Shown here piece by piece: positions 4,926-6,561 of a stretch of 6,561 bases of DNA. The first letter of the stretch is position 1. Each line of letters starts with the position of its first letter. A model generated the notes under the pieces. That model was not told where the DNA came from, ran no database searches, and was given only the letters and a program-made list of their open reading frames with translations. This DNA comes from Actinomycetes bacterium (GTDB lineage: Bacteria; Bacillota_I; Bacilli_A; RF39; UBA660): positions 1 to 6,561 of the forward strand of contig JAGKUT010000047.1 in NCBI GenBank assembly GCA_021152765.1, read 5' to 3'. Both the position numbers and the translations under genes were made by a program.

Positions 4926-6229
4926 ATTTTAATAATTTGTTTAAACACATTTCTATTAATACTTCTAACATTCTCAAATTTATCAGTTTCAGATAAAATC
5001 TTTTTAACTAAAGATAACCCATATCCATGACCATCACCCTTAGTTGTATAACCTGATTCATCCAATTTATCAATATCTATCTTACCCTCAAATCTATTAG
5101 ATACCTCTATAACTAAATTATCATCATCAACATATAAAGATATCATAATACATTTATCATTAATTTTTCTACTTTCCTCTATCGCATTATCTAAGAATAC
5201 TCCAACTATCTTACATAACCTATAATTATCATCCATACTTAACTTATCAAGTTCAAAATCTCTAACACCACGACCAACATCTAAACTAAATTTAATATGT
5301 TCATCTTTCATAACAAGCATTTTCTGATAAATAATACCCTGTAAACCACCAGAAGGTATAGTCATAACTCTAGTATATAAAGCTTCATCATCTTCTTTTT
5401 GATCCTTAACAATAGTATCAATATACTTAACAACATCCTTATCTTTTTTCTTAATCATATTTTTAATTATCAATAATTGATTCTTATTCTCATGATTATC
5501 AACTCTTTGTCTATCAACCATATCTTCATATTGATGTAGACTAGACATCAAAGAATCATTCTGCGCTTTAACAATCATACTATTATTCTTTTCGTTAATA
5601 GCCCTATAAATGATAAAAGAATATACAAATAACAAGATACAATTAACAATAATAACATAAACAGGCTTCAAATAAAAATATACTACAGATGTTAAAAAAT
5701 TAACACTTATTATTAAAATAACGCAAACTAATATTATATTTTTCATTCTTATCTTATTTGTTAGAAAAACAATTTTATGATAAAAATTTATAATAAACAA
5801 ATTATTACATATTAATAGATAAATTATAGCTACAAAAATATTTGCTAAAAAAGTATCAAATAAATTATCTTTAACATATGACATATCACCATTGAATAGT
5901 AAAATGCAAAGTGCAATAAAAATCGCATCAGCAAAAACCAAAATAAATTGACCATACATAGTACTCACAATTGTTTGTATTATTTTTTTCTTGAAAACAA
6001 GCCAATTACAAAAACACATTAAAAAAGTCACAATAATAGTTCTGACAAATACATTTACATATAAATGATTCAACATACCAAGCATAGATAATATAATAAT
6101 ACACAAATATAAAAAAACATTTCTATAATTTATTTTTTCAGAATAAAACCTTGACCATACAAAAATTTCCACAAAACTAATAAAAAAACTCGAAACAATA
6201 AATAAAGAATTACTAACAACATTACCCAT
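4913..6229 (-). CDS. agrC: AgrC-like sensor histidine kinase (GHKL, HPK10 type)
   Basis: This is the membrane receptor kinase for the cyclic peptide signal. The 438 residues divide into an N-terminal sensor of about seven membrane segments (roughly 5-24, 36-56, 60-78, 86-112, 126-148, 163-185 and 190-208), a cytoplasmic helical phosphoacceptor region, and a GHKL ATPase domain (about 335-438). The likely phosphoacceptor is H246 in DNHENKNQLLIIKNMI. The ATP-binding N-box is VGVFLDNAIEES (343-354, N348), and the G-box is TTKGDGHGYGLSLVKKI (395-411). This is the AgrC layout rather than that of a classical HisKA kinase. The ATG overlaps the end of the upstream regulator gene by 8 bases (ATGGGTAA), so translation is probably coupled. 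The best ribosome binding site, AAGGG, is about 13 bases upstream. It converges on agrBD and ends inside the shared terminator. Confidence 0.93.
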   Translation of the reverse strand: MGNVVSNSLFIVSSFFISFVEIFVWSRFYSEKINYRNVFLYLCIIILSMLGMLNHLYVNVFVRTIIVTFLMCFCNWLVFKKKIIQTIVSTMYGQFILVFADAIFIALCILLFNGDMSYVKDNLFDTFLANIFVAIIYLLICNNLFIINFYHKIVFLTNKIRMKNIILVCVILIISVNFLTSVVYFYLKPVYVIIVNCILLFVYSFIIYRAINEKNNSMIVKAQNDSLMSSLHQYEDMVDRQRVDNHENKNQLLIIKNMIKKKDKDVVKYIDTIVKDQKEDDEALYTRVMTIPSGGLQGIIYQKMLVMKDEHIKFSLDVGRGVRDFELDKLSMDDNYRLCKIVGVFLDNAIEESRKINDKCIMISLYVDDDNLVIEVSNRFEGKIDIDKLDESGYTTKGDGHGYGLSLVKKILSETDKFENVRSINRNVFKQIIKIKNT

Positions 6230-6561
6230 TCACAACCAATCCCTTCTTATAATTAGATGATAATAAATCAATAAATTCACCATTATCAAATTCAATAAGA
6301 TTTTCATGCTTATTAATAACTCTAACTCTATCCATATTTACAAAACAACACCTATGAGTCTGAACAAGTCCATTCTCACACAATTCAACTATTTCCTTTA
6401 AAGTTAAATTAACATTATACTCTGCATAAGTTGTTTTAATAATACTCTTTCTAGAAACTGATTCTTTAGTAACATATAAAATATCACTCAAAGGAATAGT
6501 ATAAATAGTACCTCTATCCTCAAACTTAATATTAACCTTATGATGAATAAACTCTAAAGCC
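6222..6561 (-). CDS. agrA: AgrA-like response regulator, C-terminal LytTR domain (runs off the right edge)
   Basis: The frame is open to the window edge, so only the C-terminal 112 residues are present. A TTG at 6489-6491 could start a shorter frame but would cut the domain, so I treat the gene as partial. The visible part is a LytTR DNA-binding domain: IPLSDILYV, then TYAEYNVNLTLKEIVE, THRCCFVNMDRVRVI and IEFDNGEFIDLLSSNYKK. The family usually has H-R-S-[YF]-x-V-N, and here Ser is replaced by Cys. The CheY-like receiver with its phospho-Asp lies outside the window. The gene is co-transcribed with agrC (8-base overlap), making it the presumed cognate regulator. It could also be a LytTR regulator without a receiver, which cannot be excluded here. 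Confidence 0.87.
   Translation of the reverse strand, partial: ALEFIHHKVNIKFEDRGTIYTIPLSDILYVTKESVSRKSIIKTTYAEYNVNLTLKEIVELCENGLVQTHRCCFVNMDRVRVINKHENLIEFDNGEFIDLLSSNYKKGLVVNG

Noticed and set aside
422..6561. Only TAA and TAG stops seen, raising the thought of TGA reassigned to tryptophan
   Set aside because: Seven genes are too few, AT-rich genomes favour TAA, and the tryptophans I checked use TGG.

Overview
The window is AT-rich bacterial DNA with Firmicutes gene content: long-form HPF next to secA, a SecA ending in a SEC-C zinc motif, a major cold-shock protein, strong GGAGG-type ribosome binding sites and an Agr-type peptide quorum-sensing locus. It fits a low-GC member of the Bacilli or Clostridia. 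I cannot name the genus from sequence alone. The stop codons visible here are TAA or TAG only, and tryptophan is encoded by TGG where I checked.

Left edge (1-421): the N-terminal part of a tyrosine integrase with an AP2-like arm-binding domain, reading leftward out of the window. Between its start and the end of secA is a gene-free stretch with five full copies of the 8-mer TTGTCCAC/GTGGACAA in both orientations. There is also a short inverted repeat near secA and a terminator hairpin just upstream of the integrase. This looks like one end of an integrated element whose attachment site is at or just beyond the secA 3' end. The element body lies to the left, outside the window.

Middle (422-3811, all leftward): secA, hpf and a csp gene. 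hpf and csp each end in an intrinsic terminator that overlaps the stop codon, so these genes look like separately transcribed units rather than one operon. Promoter-like extended -10 elements sit in front of secA and hpf, and a consensus TATAAT with tandem 8-bp repeats sits in front of csp.

Right (4115-6561): a complete signal-production pair, agrB then a 39-codon agrD, reads rightward. It converges on agrC and the C-terminal LytTR half of an agrA-like response regulator, which read leftward and overlap by 8 bases. The two transcription units meet tail to tail at one 13-bp bidirectional terminator. In the staphylococcal model the same four functions form one agrBDCA operon. The inferred logic is that AgrB processes and cyclises the AgrD peptide, AgrC senses it and phosphorylates the LytTR regulator, and the regulator may act on the agrB promoter region, which has a -10 but no recognisable -35. 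The signal peptide predicted from agrD and the split convergent layout are the most interesting content of the window.
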